19,739 nt of DNA from NCBI GenBank assembly GCA_002317115.1, contig DCIP01000034.1, positions 1 to 19,739 of the forward strand, read 5' to 3'. The stretch's first letter is position 1, and each line of letters begins with the position of its first letter. This DNA comes from Candidatus Scybalocola fimicaballi. GTDB taxonomy: Bacteria; Bacteroidota; Bacteroidia; Bacteroidales; Paludibacteraceae. Positions 1 through 6,536 of the stretch are shown in pieces. The translations under genes were made by a program, and so were the position numbers. The notes below the pieces were generated by a model. The model did not search any database. It was not told where the DNA came from and worked only from the letters and a program-made list of their open reading frames with translations.

Positions 1-461
1 CCAACGACATCCACGTCGCACTGATAGAATTCACGATATCTACCCTTCTGAGGCTTGTCGGCACGCCAAACTGGCTGAATCTGGAATCTCTTGAATGGGA
101 ACGACAAATTACCACGGTTCATTACAACGTAGCGAGCGAAAGGAACAGTCAAATCATAACGAAGACCCTTGTCGCTAATTTGCTTAAGAACCTTTACGCT
201 GCTGCCAGACTCAAGATCTGCCTTATTAACGTCGGCCAAGAAATCACCTGAATTGACAATCTTGAAAAGAAGTTTATCTCCCTCTTCACCATACTTTCCC
301 ATCAAAGTTGAAAGATTCTCCATTGCAGGAGTCTCAATCTGAGAAAAACCGTAAAGACGGAACACACTCTTGATAGTGTCGAAAATATAGTTTCTTCTCG
401 CCATCTCAATTGGCGAAAAATCACGTGTACCTTTAGGAATAGAAGGTTTGCAAACTGCCAT
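1..461 (-). CDS. hisS: Histidyl-tRNA synthetase, N-terminal part (cut by window edge)
   Basis: The enzyme charges tRNA-His with histidine in the cytoplasm. The reverse strand translates from an ATG at 461 as [20 protein letters not shown], then continues without a stop for 153 codons to the window edge. The PKGTRDFSP segment is the usual N-terminal signature of class II HisRS. Further on are the motif 1 region around ETPAMENLS, the segment [15 protein letters not shown] and the motif 2 region [27 protein letters not shown], given here as a run of shorter pieces: [13 protein letters not shown], then [14 protein letters not shown]. These are class II catalytic elements that contact ATP and the acceptor stem. 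The C-terminal part, including the anticodon-binding domain, lies outside the window. The start is clear because the conserved N-terminus begins within four residues. A promoter -7 box lies 37 bases upstream, and the neighbouring rhuM-like gene is divergent. Confidence 0.97.
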   Translation of the reverse strand, partial: MAVCKPSIPKGTRDFSPIEMARRNYIFDTIKSVFRLYGFSQIETPAMENLSTLMGKYGEEGDKLLFKIVNSGDFLADVNKADLESGSSVKVLKQISDKGLRYDLTVPFARYVVMNRGNLSFPFKRFQIQPVWRADKPQKGRYREFYQCDVDVV

Positions 462-497
462 ATCTATGGAAAATTTATGCGATTTTAAAATTTTCTG

Positions 498-505
498 CAA
501 AATTA
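498..505 (-). promoter_or_regulatory. hisS promoter, -7 element
   Basis: The reverse strand reads TAATTTTG, an exact match to the Bacteroidota -7 consensus TAnnTTTG, 37 bases before the hisS start. No clear TTTG -33 element is seen at the expected distance, so the call rests on the -7 box and its position. Confidence 0.55.
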
Positions 506-520
506 CGGAATTTTAGATAT

Positions 521-548
521 AATTCATAATTCGCAATTCATTATTCGT
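521..548 (-). repeat. Heptad tandem repeat, copy A (four 7-bp units)
   Basis: Read on the minus strand this is four 7-bp units of the type aNgaatt (acgaata, atgaatt, gcgaatt, atgaatt). It matches the 28-bp tandem repeat at 5801-5828 in inverted orientation with two mismatches. It lies in the divergent hisS/rhuM-like intergenic region, 188 bp long, which otherwise holds only the two promoters. Confidence 0.7.
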
Positions 549-600
549 GATCAAAGATTCATTATTTCAGAATTACACAATTAGCATAAAAAAATAGTTG

Positions 601-608
601 TATATTTG
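601..608 (+). promoter_or_regulatory. Promoter -7 element of the rhuM-like pseudogene
   Basis: TATATTTG is an exact match to TAnnTTTG, 41 bases before the ATG at 650. The -33 region is not convincing. Its presence suggests that the gene was, or still is, transcribed despite the frameshift. Confidence 0.5.
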
Positions 609-649
609 CATTATGAATTAACATAATGTTTTAGTCAAAATTAGATAAG

Positions 650-1544
650 ATGAATAGTAGCAATACAGAATCTAGAAAAGGTGAAATTATCCTTTATCAG
701 CCTAATGAAAGTTTGAAGTTGGAAGTTCAAATTGAGAATGAAACGGTCTGGTTAACACAACAACAAATTGCAGATTTGTTGTTGTGTTAAACAACCTGCC
801 ATTTCAAAACATCTTAACAATATTTTCAAAGAAGGAGAATTAAAAAAAGATTCAGTTCATTCCATTTTGGAATATACTGCGGCAGACGGTAAAAACTATA
901 AAACACAATTTTACAACTTAGACGCCATACTATCCGTCGGTTATCGAGTCAACAGCAAAAATGCGACACAATTCCGTCAATGGGCCAACAAAATTCTAAA
1001 AGACTATCTTCTTAATGGTTATTCCATTAATCGTCAGTTAGTGGCTTTACAGGAACGCACAGATGAACGTTTTTCCAAAATTGAACAAAGACTTGATGTT
1101 CATCAGCAACAGATAGAATTCTTTATTCGCACAAACTTGCCTCCACACGAAGGTTGTGTCTTTGAAGGACATCTGCTTGAAGGAAGAGAAGTAGCGGAAC
1201 AAATAATCAAAAGTGCAAAATCTGAGGTTATTCTTATTGACACTTATGTCGGTCCAGACACTCTTCATATTCTGGAAGCAAGATCGTCCAATGTCACAGC
1301 AACTATTTACACAGAAAAGGTAGGCAATAATATCCTAACCTTACAAAAAGTGCATGATGTTGAATATGGAGAAAGTCGTCATATAAACATCTATCAATAT
1401 AAAACTAATTTTCACGACCGTTTCTTAATCATAGACGACATAGTCTATCATTTTGGAGCATCATTAAAGGATTTAGGCAAACGTCTTTTTGCATTTGACA
1501 TAATTCATCTTCCAAAGGATTTGATACTGGGAGAAGTGTTGTAA
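650..1544 (+). pseudogene. RhuM-family protein with phospholipase-D-like C-terminal domain, frameshifted
   Basis: Two frames together make one RhuM-type protein. The first frame starts at the ATG at 650 (MNSSNTESRKGEIILYQPNE) and reaches VWLTQQQIADL before a stop at 788-790. The second frame, open to 1544, resumes with VKQPAISKHLNNIFKEGEL and later FYNLDAILSVGYRVNS and TQFRQWANKILKDYL, all hallmarks of the RhuM family. One extra base near 778-787 separates them; removing one base restores a continuous ADLFCVKQPAIS-like reading. After a heptad-rich linker (about residues 125-160) the C-terminal half has KSEVILIDTYVG and FHDRFLIIDDIVYHFGASLKD. The HDRFLIID segment resembles an HKD-type motif of PLD-like phosphodiesterases, with R in place of K. 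RhuM proteins are accessory, often phage- or island-linked, with no firm biochemical role. The gene is probably inactive unless the insertion is a sequence error. A downstream fragment could start only from a TTG near 768. Confidence 0.85.
752..790. repeat. Perfect 17-bp inverted repeat at the frameshift
   Basis: The left arm TTAACACAACAACAAAT (752-768) and right arm ATTTGTTGTTGTGTTAA (774-790) are exact reverse complements around a 5-base loop, TGCAG. The right arm contains both the extra base and the premature TAA stop of the rhuM-like gene. A perfect palindrome inside a conserved helix-turn-helix-like coding segment is unexpected and points to a template-switch (quasipalindrome correction) mutation. 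Confidence 0.95.
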
Positions 1545-1606
1545 TCCAAATCATGAGATCATTAGCAGTTTATGGAATTCCAAAAACACTTTATGAACTT
1601 TCAGGC

Positions 1607-1635
1607 AAAAAAAAACCTCGGGGATTACCTCGAGG
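1607..1635 (-). terminator. Rho-independent terminator (minus strand)
   Basis: An 8-bp stem (1616-1623 with 1628-1635, one G-T wobble) closes a 4-base loop, followed on the minus strand by nine T residues (1607-1615). It ends the candidate small RNA and would also stop read-through from MATE, whose stop codon lies 170 bases upstream. Confidence 0.85.
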
Positions 1636-1711
1636 CTAACGAATGTTAAATTTCCCAATCAAACACCGCAAAAACAAACACTATTATGAAAAAGTATCTT
1701 CACTTTTACTG
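1607..1711 (-). ncRNA. Candidate small RNA, about 100 nt, with own promoter and terminator
   Basis: On the minus strand a consensus-like promoter (1716-1747) is followed about 105 nt later by a strong intrinsic terminator (1607-1635). The transcript should begin near 1709-1711. Its 5' part can form a 6-bp hairpin (AAAAGT/ACTTTT, 1690-1707), then an unstructured U- and G-rich middle, then the terminator hairpin. I see no convincing ORF. It lies in the 3' region between MATE (stop at 1805, same strand) and the converging rhuM-like pseudogene. I do not recognise the family. Alternatives are a processed 3' UTR of the MATE mRNA or a leader that lost its downstream gene. Confidence 0.5.
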
Positions 1712-1715
1712 AATG

Positions 1716-1747
1716 CAAAAGTATTACATATTTAAATTCCGACCAAA
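1716..1747 (-). promoter_or_regulatory. Promoter of the candidate small RNA (TTTG-N20-TACTTTTG)
   Basis: The minus strand has TTTG at 1744-1747, exactly 20 bases, then TACTTTTG at 1716-1723. Both boxes and the spacing fit the Bacteroidota sigma-ABfr consensus TTTG-N19-21-TAnnTTTG. This is the only promoter in the window that matches both boxes exactly. Confidence 0.7.
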
Positions 1748-1804
1748 AATATTATACGTTTGCCCTTAAAATATAGACAAACGGCTATTTTTTGCCGAAA
1801 TATA

Positions 1805-3205
1805 TCACTTTTGCATTCCTTCAATTTTCAATATATCATCACTATCGGCATCATTTTCAACCTGATTTTTGATGCGATTCATCATTTTATACCATCTTAT
1901 ATGGAACAAAATGGCTGCTAATGTGAGGCCGAATATAAATCCAGTCCACACTCCTTCCGCTCCCCAGCCTCTAATGAATCCAAGATAGTAGCCGACGGGA
2001 AGGTTCACTAATAAGTATGAAACGAATGCACACCACATTGTATATTTCACATCTGTAAGTCCATTCAAGATTCCAATTCCTACGCATTGTAATCCGTCTG
2101 ACACTTGATAGATTCCAGCAAGAATCAAAATGGATGCAGTCTGGTCTATTACAAGCGGATCATCCGAGAAGAATCTTGCAATCTCATATCTATATATGAT
2201 TATCAAAGCTCCCATAATGGCGTTGTTCAAGAATGCGAGATGGATCGACGCGTTTGCAGCCATACATACGGCATTATAATCTTTTCTTCCGTATTGATGG
2301 CTGACGCGGATAGTTGTGGCTGCGCCGATACCAAGTACAATCATAAACACCATGTGGCCAACCGACGATGCAATCTGGTTGGATGCCAACGGCACTGCTC
2401 CTAACCACCCTACCATAATCCCGCTGAATGCAAACGCTGTGACCTCCACTGTGCTGCGAAGTGAAATAGGAATTCCAACTTTGAATAATTCATAAAGGTG
2501 TGATTTGGAAAAATACTCGTTCCTCATGCCGACGACATATTTTCTCCACGTCGGATTATAAAACATCACACCCAAGATCGCCAAAGGTGACAGCACTCTC
2601 GATAGCAACGTAGATATCGCCGCACCGTCGACTCCCAATTCTGGAAATCCATACTTTCCATAGATAAGCAAATAATTGAACACCACATTTACTACGTTGG
2701 AAATCAATGTTATCCACATGGCGACAGAGGTGTTTCCAAGAGCGGCAAGAAACTGTCGTAATCCTTCAAAGAAAATCACAGGGATGAAACTGACAGCTAC
2801 AATCTTGAAATAATTTTTAGCAAGTGTACAAACTGCAGGATCCTGCCCAAATCTCTCAAGATTAAAATATGCCACTGTCAACACAGCAAGTATACCAAAC
2901 GAAACAAGCAGACACTGGACAAGCCCATTCTGCAGATATTTAGTCACCTCTTCATGCTCATGATTCACATATTTATATGCAGCCAACGGTGTGATACTCT
3001 GCAACAAAGTCATGGAAGCAACCAACGCAATCACCAAAACCGAGTTGGCAAACGCAACCGCCGCAAGCTCAACAGTACCTAAAGCACCAACCATCTTCAC
3101 GTCGGCAAACTGAACCACAGCACCACCCAACTGAGCGAACATAATCGGTAGTGCGACCTTCAAATTTCGTTTATAAAACGGTAAATATTCCTTGAATGAA
3201 GCCAT
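1805..3205 (-). CDS. MATE-family multidrug/cation efflux transporter
   Basis: This is an integral inner-membrane antiporter of 466 residues, the usual MATE length, that should export cationic or organic compounds in exchange for Na+ or H+. Family features are the N-terminal segment KRNLKVALPIMFAQLGGAVV followed by FADVKMVGALGTVELAAVAFANS, the pseudo-repeat half starting near residue 245 (FKVGIPISLRSTVEVTAFAF, then MVGWLGAVPLASNQIASSV), about twelve hydrophobic segments and a polar C-terminal tail. The frame stays open upstream to 3295, but that extension would read through the terminator at 3248-3282. The ATG at 3205 (MASFKEYLPFYKRN) sits about 14 bases after a predicted transcription start and gives a normal MATE N-terminus. 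It is transcribed on its own, separate from the esterase gene upstream. The substrate cannot be read from the sequence. Confidence 0.93.
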   Translation of the reverse strand: MASFKEYLPFYKRNLKVALPIMFAQLGGAVVQFADVKMVGALGTVELAAVAFANSVLVIALVASMTLLQSITPLAAYKYVNHEHEEVTKYLQNGLVQCLLVSFGILAVLTVAYFNLERFGQDPAVCTLAKNYFKIVAVSFIPVIFFEGLRQFLAALGNTSVAMWITLISNVVNVVFNYLLIYGKYGFPELGVDGAAISTLLSRVLSPLAILGVMFYNPTWRKYVVGMRNEYFSKSHLYELFKVGIPISLRSTVEVTAFAFSGIMVGWLGAVPLASNQIASSVGHMVFMIVLGIGAATTIRVSHQYGRKDYNAVCMAANASIHLAFLNNAIMGALIIIYRYEIARFFSDDPLVIDQTASILILAGIYQVSDGLQCVGIGILNGLTDVKYTMWCAFVSYLLVNLPVGYYLGFIRGWGAEGVWTGFIFGLTLAAILFHIRWYKMMNRIKNQVENDADSDDILKIEGMQK

Positions 3206-3223
3206 CTTTTCTAAAAGTTGACG

Positions 3224-3231
3224 CAAAGGTA
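3224..3231 (-). promoter_or_regulatory. MATE promoter, -7 element
   Basis: The minus strand reads TACCTTTG, an exact TAnnTTTG, 19 bases before the MATE ATG. The T-rich -33 region coincides with the T-tract of the preceding esterase terminator, so the terminator of one gene and the promoter of the next are fused. The leader would be only about 14 nt. Confidence 0.6.
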
Positions 3232-3247
3232 ATGATAAATGAGAAAT

Positions 3248-3282
3248 AAAAAAAGAGGACACTCGATACACATCGAATGTCC
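3248..3282 (-). terminator. Rho-independent terminator of the CE15 esterase gene
   Basis: An 11-bp stem (3257-3267 with 3272-3282, one G-U wobble on the minus strand) with a 4-base loop is followed by seven T residues. It starts 29 bases after the esterase stop codon and separates it from MATE. Confidence 0.88.
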
Positions 3283-3310
3283 CCAACAAACACACAAATG
3301 AAAACTTAAT

Positions 3311-5518
3311 TTAATTTCTAATTATTAACTTATCGAATTGGGTATCTCCTGATTTAGTCACAATCCTTACGAAATAACAACCATCAGGCAAACCAGAAAC
3401 GTTTACCTTAGAATCATTCGATTTCACCACAACCTCGGACAAAGCATTTACAACTTCAATGCTGCTAATTTCGTCGTCGGAAATGACTTCAAATTCTCCT
3501 GAAGTTGGATTTGGAACGATTGCTACCGAACTCTTTACGTTAAGATTCTCAACATCAGTATCAATACACTTTCCTTGCTCCAATATACCTGTCGACGCAA
3601 GAACCTTTCCTGTTGACTTGCAAATTGTCAAAATACCAGCTTCTGAAGCGTCGGCTTTCAAATTCCATGAGAACGAACCGGAATCAGTAATATCGTTGGC
3701 AAGTTCAGTGGCTGATGTTCCAGTTGGGAACATATAATTGATATTTACATTCTCGGCCGCCTTGATATAAAGACGCATCTTAGATGTCTGAACTGGTGAG
3801 AATGATGCTGAATATTTCTTTCCGATTGTTGTGCCTTCAAGCACTGTCTTCCATTTTCCGTCGACGTCGCACTGAATCTCAAATTCAGAGATTGCGCCAT
3901 ACTTTTCAAACTCATCAATCTGAACTCCGGCCACTACCTGACTGCTTCCCAAATTAACCTGTAGCCAAGAACCTGCGAATCCATCTTTGCCTTCAAGAGC
4001 ACCCCAACGACTGCTCTCTCCATTCTTACCGTCGTCCGACAATGCATTGGTAGCAGCCCATTTGAACGAGCCTCCTTCACTCCACTCGCTCGACGCTATG
4101 GCATCAGATGGTGTAATCTTCTCTCCATTCTTTCCTGTATTCCACATCAACTTGAACGACTTGGTTGTCTCACCAGTCATAGTCCAAGAGATCTCATTTG
4201 TCTTACCAGCACAAAGAGTCTCAACGCCTTCCATATTGAAAGTAAACTCAGGATCAGGCTCTGGTGTAGAACCACCACCTACTCCACAATCAACCTCCGA
4301 CATATCAATCTTATGTCCAGCCCATGCTTTCTTCCATGAATCAGCATCTCCAGAGACGGTACTTGTGCGGATATTAGTGTTGGCATCCTGACCATACAAG
4401 AACTTATTGATAAATGCTTGAGCTGCACTGTTTTGCTTAGAAGAAGCTTGACAGTGCGAATGACCACCTTCAATTACATAACCGAATCGTTCGTCGATTC
4501 CCATTGCTTTCCAAACTTCCTCTGCAGCACGCAATGAGATATAACCTGATTTATCTCCAAGCCATGTGTAATCAGGATTACCGAATGCCAAGAATGCACG
4601 TGGTGCAATCATAGCTATCAACTCATGATGGTCATACGGAATCTTTGATGTCTTACCGTTGAAATTAGTTTTGAACGACGACATGAACCAATCATAATTG
4701 GTATTGGAGATACCCTCCACGTCGCTACCAATCTGCTCGCTCACTCTCCACGAGTTGATTCCACCTCCACCCGACTCTTGAGCGATAGTCAACGCAATAC
4801 GCTCGTCGAAGGCTCCAGCAAACAATGCCATCTTACCTGCGTAAGAGCAACCTGTGACAGCGATATGACCTAAGTCTGCATGAATCTGATCTTTAACAAT
4901 CTCAAGGCCATCAATCAATCGGCTGATACCCCACGACCAAGCACAGTAGTCTCCTTTATAGAATGTGTTAGGATAAAACTGGAAGAATGGATCGTTCTGG
5001 CTCTTTCCACCGCCACCGAAACCACTGTTATACTCAGCAATCTGAGTGTGAGTGAAAGGAACCTGAATACACTTAGAGAAGTAACTTGACGACAAACTAC
5101 CAGTGTTGCCATCCATACCGATAACAATAGGATGAGGACCAGATCCACTTGGTACGCTAATCTTAGCAGTAAGTTTTAGAGTCTTACCTGCATTCTTTAC
5201 TGTTACTGTAAGAGTACCACCAGAATAAGTAGCGTCGACACTCTCAAAAGTTGGTTTGTCACCAATCTCATAATGCTCAATCTCACGTTTGATCTCATTG
5301 CGACGTTGGCTCCACTGACAAAAATTCTCAACGACTCCACTGCCGTCAGAAAACTCGAATGGATTAGGTAGTCCACTAATAGTAGGACATTGTGCTGCTG
5401 TAGGAAAAGCAGGATCCGGATATTCAGCGCCTGTGTTTTCTACTGAATAAGATAGTGGCACTTCTGCAAAAACAGCAGAAGTTGCCGCCATCAAAAGTAA
5501 TGTGCTGATCGATCTCAT
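3311..5518 (-). CDS. Secreted CE15 glucuronoyl esterase with discoidin-like module and T9SS sorting domain
   Basis: Family CE15 enzymes cleave the ester between 4-O-methyl-glucuronic acid of xylan and lignin alcohols. The protein (735 aa) has a signal peptide (residues 1-18, ending VFA). The catalytic alpha/beta-hydrolase domain (about 60-375) carries the nucleophile in GCSYAGK (Ser225), the acid in AQESGGGG (Glu248) and the His in GGHSHC (probably His355). Cys224 and Cys356 flank Ser and His as in fungal CE15 enzymes, where they form a disulfide. GCSYAGK replaces the more common GCSRxGK, so the usual Arg is Tyr. After a Gly/Pro-rich linker (411-424) comes an Ig-like segment (about 430-465), an F5/8-type C (discoidin-like) module (about 470-590), a second Ig-like strand set (about 595-660) and a type A sorting domain (about 665-735: PNPTSG, ISSIEVVNALS, LPDGCYFVRI). 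This predicts export through T9SS to the cell surface. It is a single-gene unit with its own promoter and terminator. Confidence 0.92.
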   Translation of the reverse strand: MRSISTLLLMAATSAVFAEVPLSYSVENTGAEYPDPAFPTAAQCPTISGLPNPFEFSDGSGVVENFCQWSQRRNEIKREIEHYEIGDKPTFESVDATYSGGTLTVTVKNAGKTLKLTAKISVPSGSGPHPIVIGMDGNTGSLSSSYFSKCIQVPFTHTQIAEYNSGFGGGGKSQNDPFFQFYPNTFYKGDYCAWSWGISRLIDGLEIVKDQIHADLGHIAVTGCSYAGKMALFAGAFDERIALTIAQESGGGGINSWRVSEQIGSDVEGISNTNYDWFMSSFKTNFNGKTSKIPYDHHELIAMIAPRAFLAFGNPDYTWLGDKSGYISLRAAEEVWKAMGIDERFGYVIEGGHSHCQASSKQNSAAQAFINKFLYGQDANTNIRTSTVSGDADSWKKAWAGHKIDMSEVDCGVGGGSTPEPDPEFTFNMEGVETLCAGKTNEISWTMTGETTKSFKLMWNTGKNGEKITPSDAIASSEWSEGGSFKWAATNALSDDGKNGESSRWGALEGKDGFAGSWLQVNLGSSQVVAGVQIDEFEKYGAISEFEIQCDVDGKWKTVLEGTTIGKKYSASFSPVQTSKMRLYIKAAENVNINYMFPTGTSATELANDITDSGSFSWNLKADASEAGILTICKSTGKVLASTGILEQGKCIDTDVENLNVKSSVAIVPNPTSGEFEVISDDEISSIEVVNALSEVVVKSNDSKVNVSGLPDGCYFVRIVTKSGDTQFDKLIIRN

Positions 5519-5562
5519 GTGTTAATGTGTTATGTTATTTAAGTATATTTTGTATATCGTTG

Positions 5563-5595
5563 CAAAAAATAGCGTCGTTGTTTTCCGATGCCAAA
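5563..5595 (-). promoter_or_regulatory. CE15 esterase promoter (TTTG-N20-TATTTTTTG)
   Basis: The minus strand has TTTG at 5592-5595, 20 bases, then TATTTTTTG at 5563-5571, which is the -7 consensus with one extra T. The predicted 5' leader is about 40 nt and AT-rich. Confidence 0.5.
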
Positions 5596-5618
5596 AATAG
5601 AAAAGTAAAAAATGACAG

Positions 5619-5653
5619 GTGTAACATCGACTATTTATTTGCTGATGTTACAC
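5619..5653. promoter_or_regulatory. 10-bp perfect dyad upstream of the esterase promoter
   Basis: GTGTAACATC (5619-5628) and GATGTTACAC (5644-5653) are exact reverse complements separated by 15 bases. The dyad begins 23 bases upstream of the esterase -33 box, which suits an activator site. Alternatively the hairpin, followed on the minus strand by a T6 run seven bases later, could be a weak terminator for the TIGR02757/glycosyltransferase unit. Confidence 0.5.
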
Positions 5654-5667
5654 GCATTTTGACTGAT

Positions 5668-5697
5668 TAATCCTAATTATTACCGAATAATCCTAAT
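5668..5697. repeat. Direct repeat TAATCCTAAT x2, 20-bp period
   Basis: TAATCCTAAT occurs at 5668-5677 and 5688-5697, two helical turns apart, and both copies are preceded by GA plus one variable base. Placed 70-100 bp upstream of the esterase promoter, this looks like a two-site operator for an activator, for example an AraC-type or hybrid two-component regulator. The 301-bp gap 5519-5819 otherwise holds the promoter, the dyad and the tandem repeat at 5801-5828. Confidence 0.45.
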
Positions 5698-5800
5698 CGT
5701 GATGTGATAATTAAAGAATTAGATTAGATGTTTCAAGTTTAGTTAACGTTTGATGGTTGAGGATTGGAATTATTTTAATCGTTGGCATGAACCGACAATT

Positions 5801-5828
5801 ACGAATTATGAATTACGAATTATGAATT
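5801..5828 (+). repeat. Heptad tandem repeat, copy B (two 14-bp units)
   Basis: ACGAATTATGAATT occurs twice in perfect tandem, i.e. four 7-bp units. The stop codon and last two residues (Asn-Ser) of the TIGR02757 gene lie inside the second unit. A two-mismatch inverted copy is at 521-548 and a related heptad array is at 7401-7421. Confidence 0.85.
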
Positions 5829-6536
5829 AATTCCAAGTCCAAACAAAGCGAAGTCACCCAACGTCGGATCATCTGGGAAAATAGATTTCATAAAATCAGT
5901 GATTTCTCTTGCAGTAGTGATATCGGCAGAATTACGCTCAGTAATCCCCATCGCCTTACCTTGCTGATGCACATGAGTGTCAAGAGGAATAAGAAGTTTA
6001 CGTTTGTCAAGACTCTTCCATATTCCCAAATCCACGATTCCATCATCACGGACTAGCCAACGAAGCATCATAGATACTCGTTTAGCAGCAGATTTTGTGG
6101 TGCTAACAGGGATTCCTTTTACACCGTCAAATAGTCTTCGCAGTGAGACAGAATAGTCAACAGCCTCTTTATCAACACATTGCTCCATATCATCATATTT
6201 TGTATATAGAGAGTAAAGTCCAGCACAAATATCATGGAAATCACCCCAGGTATAGAATCTATACAAACGTGCATCTGAATTTTCATACTGTCGCCATTCA
6301 CCTTTCATGATATAGTTGTATGGAGATCCATTGAATAATGAATCCAACGTCTCAGCACATTTAAGAATCTGCTTTCTATTTCCGAACGCCACCCACTGCG
6401 TGATAAATGCAGAGACCTCGATATCTCTTTTCTCAGTATAGTGATGAGGAAATTGCACTGGATCATCCTTAATAAAGTCGACGGTATTATATTTATGAGC
6501 TAATTCAATGATTTTATTTTTCAATTCGTAGTTCAT
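5820..6536 (-). CDS. TIGR02757 / DUF2400 family protein
   Basis: This 238-residue protein is of unproven function and widespread in Bacteroidota. Family-typical segments are DDPVQFPHHYTEKRDIEVSA (residues 24-43), VAFGNRKQIL, SAAKRVSMMLRWLVRDDG (149-166), DLGIWKSL, LLIPLDTHV (181-189) and the C-terminal DFALFGLGI. The PLDTHV segment is reminiscent of the PVDTHV motif of HhH-GPD DNA glycosylases, but this is only a resemblance and no activity should be assigned. The start codon overlaps the stop of the upstream glycosyltransferase (ATGA at 6533-6536), so the two are translationally coupled. The last two codons and the stop lie in the tandem repeat, so the C-terminus has been set by repeat sequence, though the conserved core is complete. 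Confidence 0.85.
   Translation of the reverse strand: MNYELKNKIIELAHKYNTVDFIKDDPVQFPHHYTEKRDIEVSAFITQWVAFGNRKQILKCAETLDSLFNGSPYNYIMKGEWRQYENSDARLYRFYTWGDFHDICAGLYSLYTKYDDMEQCVDKEAVDYSVSLRRLFDGVKGIPVSTTKSAAKRVSMMLRWLVRDDGIVDLGIWKSLDKRKLLIPLDTHVHQQGKAMGITERNSADITTAREITDFMKSIFPDDPTLGDFALFGLGINS

Noticed and set aside
774..790. Programmed ribosomal frameshift in the rhuM-like gene
   Set aside because: No slippery X-XXY-YYZ heptamer or plausible stimulatory structure for recoding is present; the hairpin covers the site itself, and RhuM proteins are normally in one frame.
1687..1713. Plus-strand mini-ORF MKKYLHFY as an attenuator leader peptide
   Set aside because: The nearby hairpin terminates on the minus strand (its T-run is on that strand), and there is no plus-strand biosynthetic gene downstream.
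1776..1796. CGGC/GCCG hairpin just after the MATE stop codon
   Set aside because: The stem is only 4 bp with an 8-base loop and a short T-run; too weak to call as a terminator, especially with a strong one at 1607-1635.
3987..4391. Plus-strand open frame of 134 codons opposite the CE15 gene
   Set aside because: It lies wholly within the antisense of the discoidin/Ig region and has no start context or recognisable motifs.
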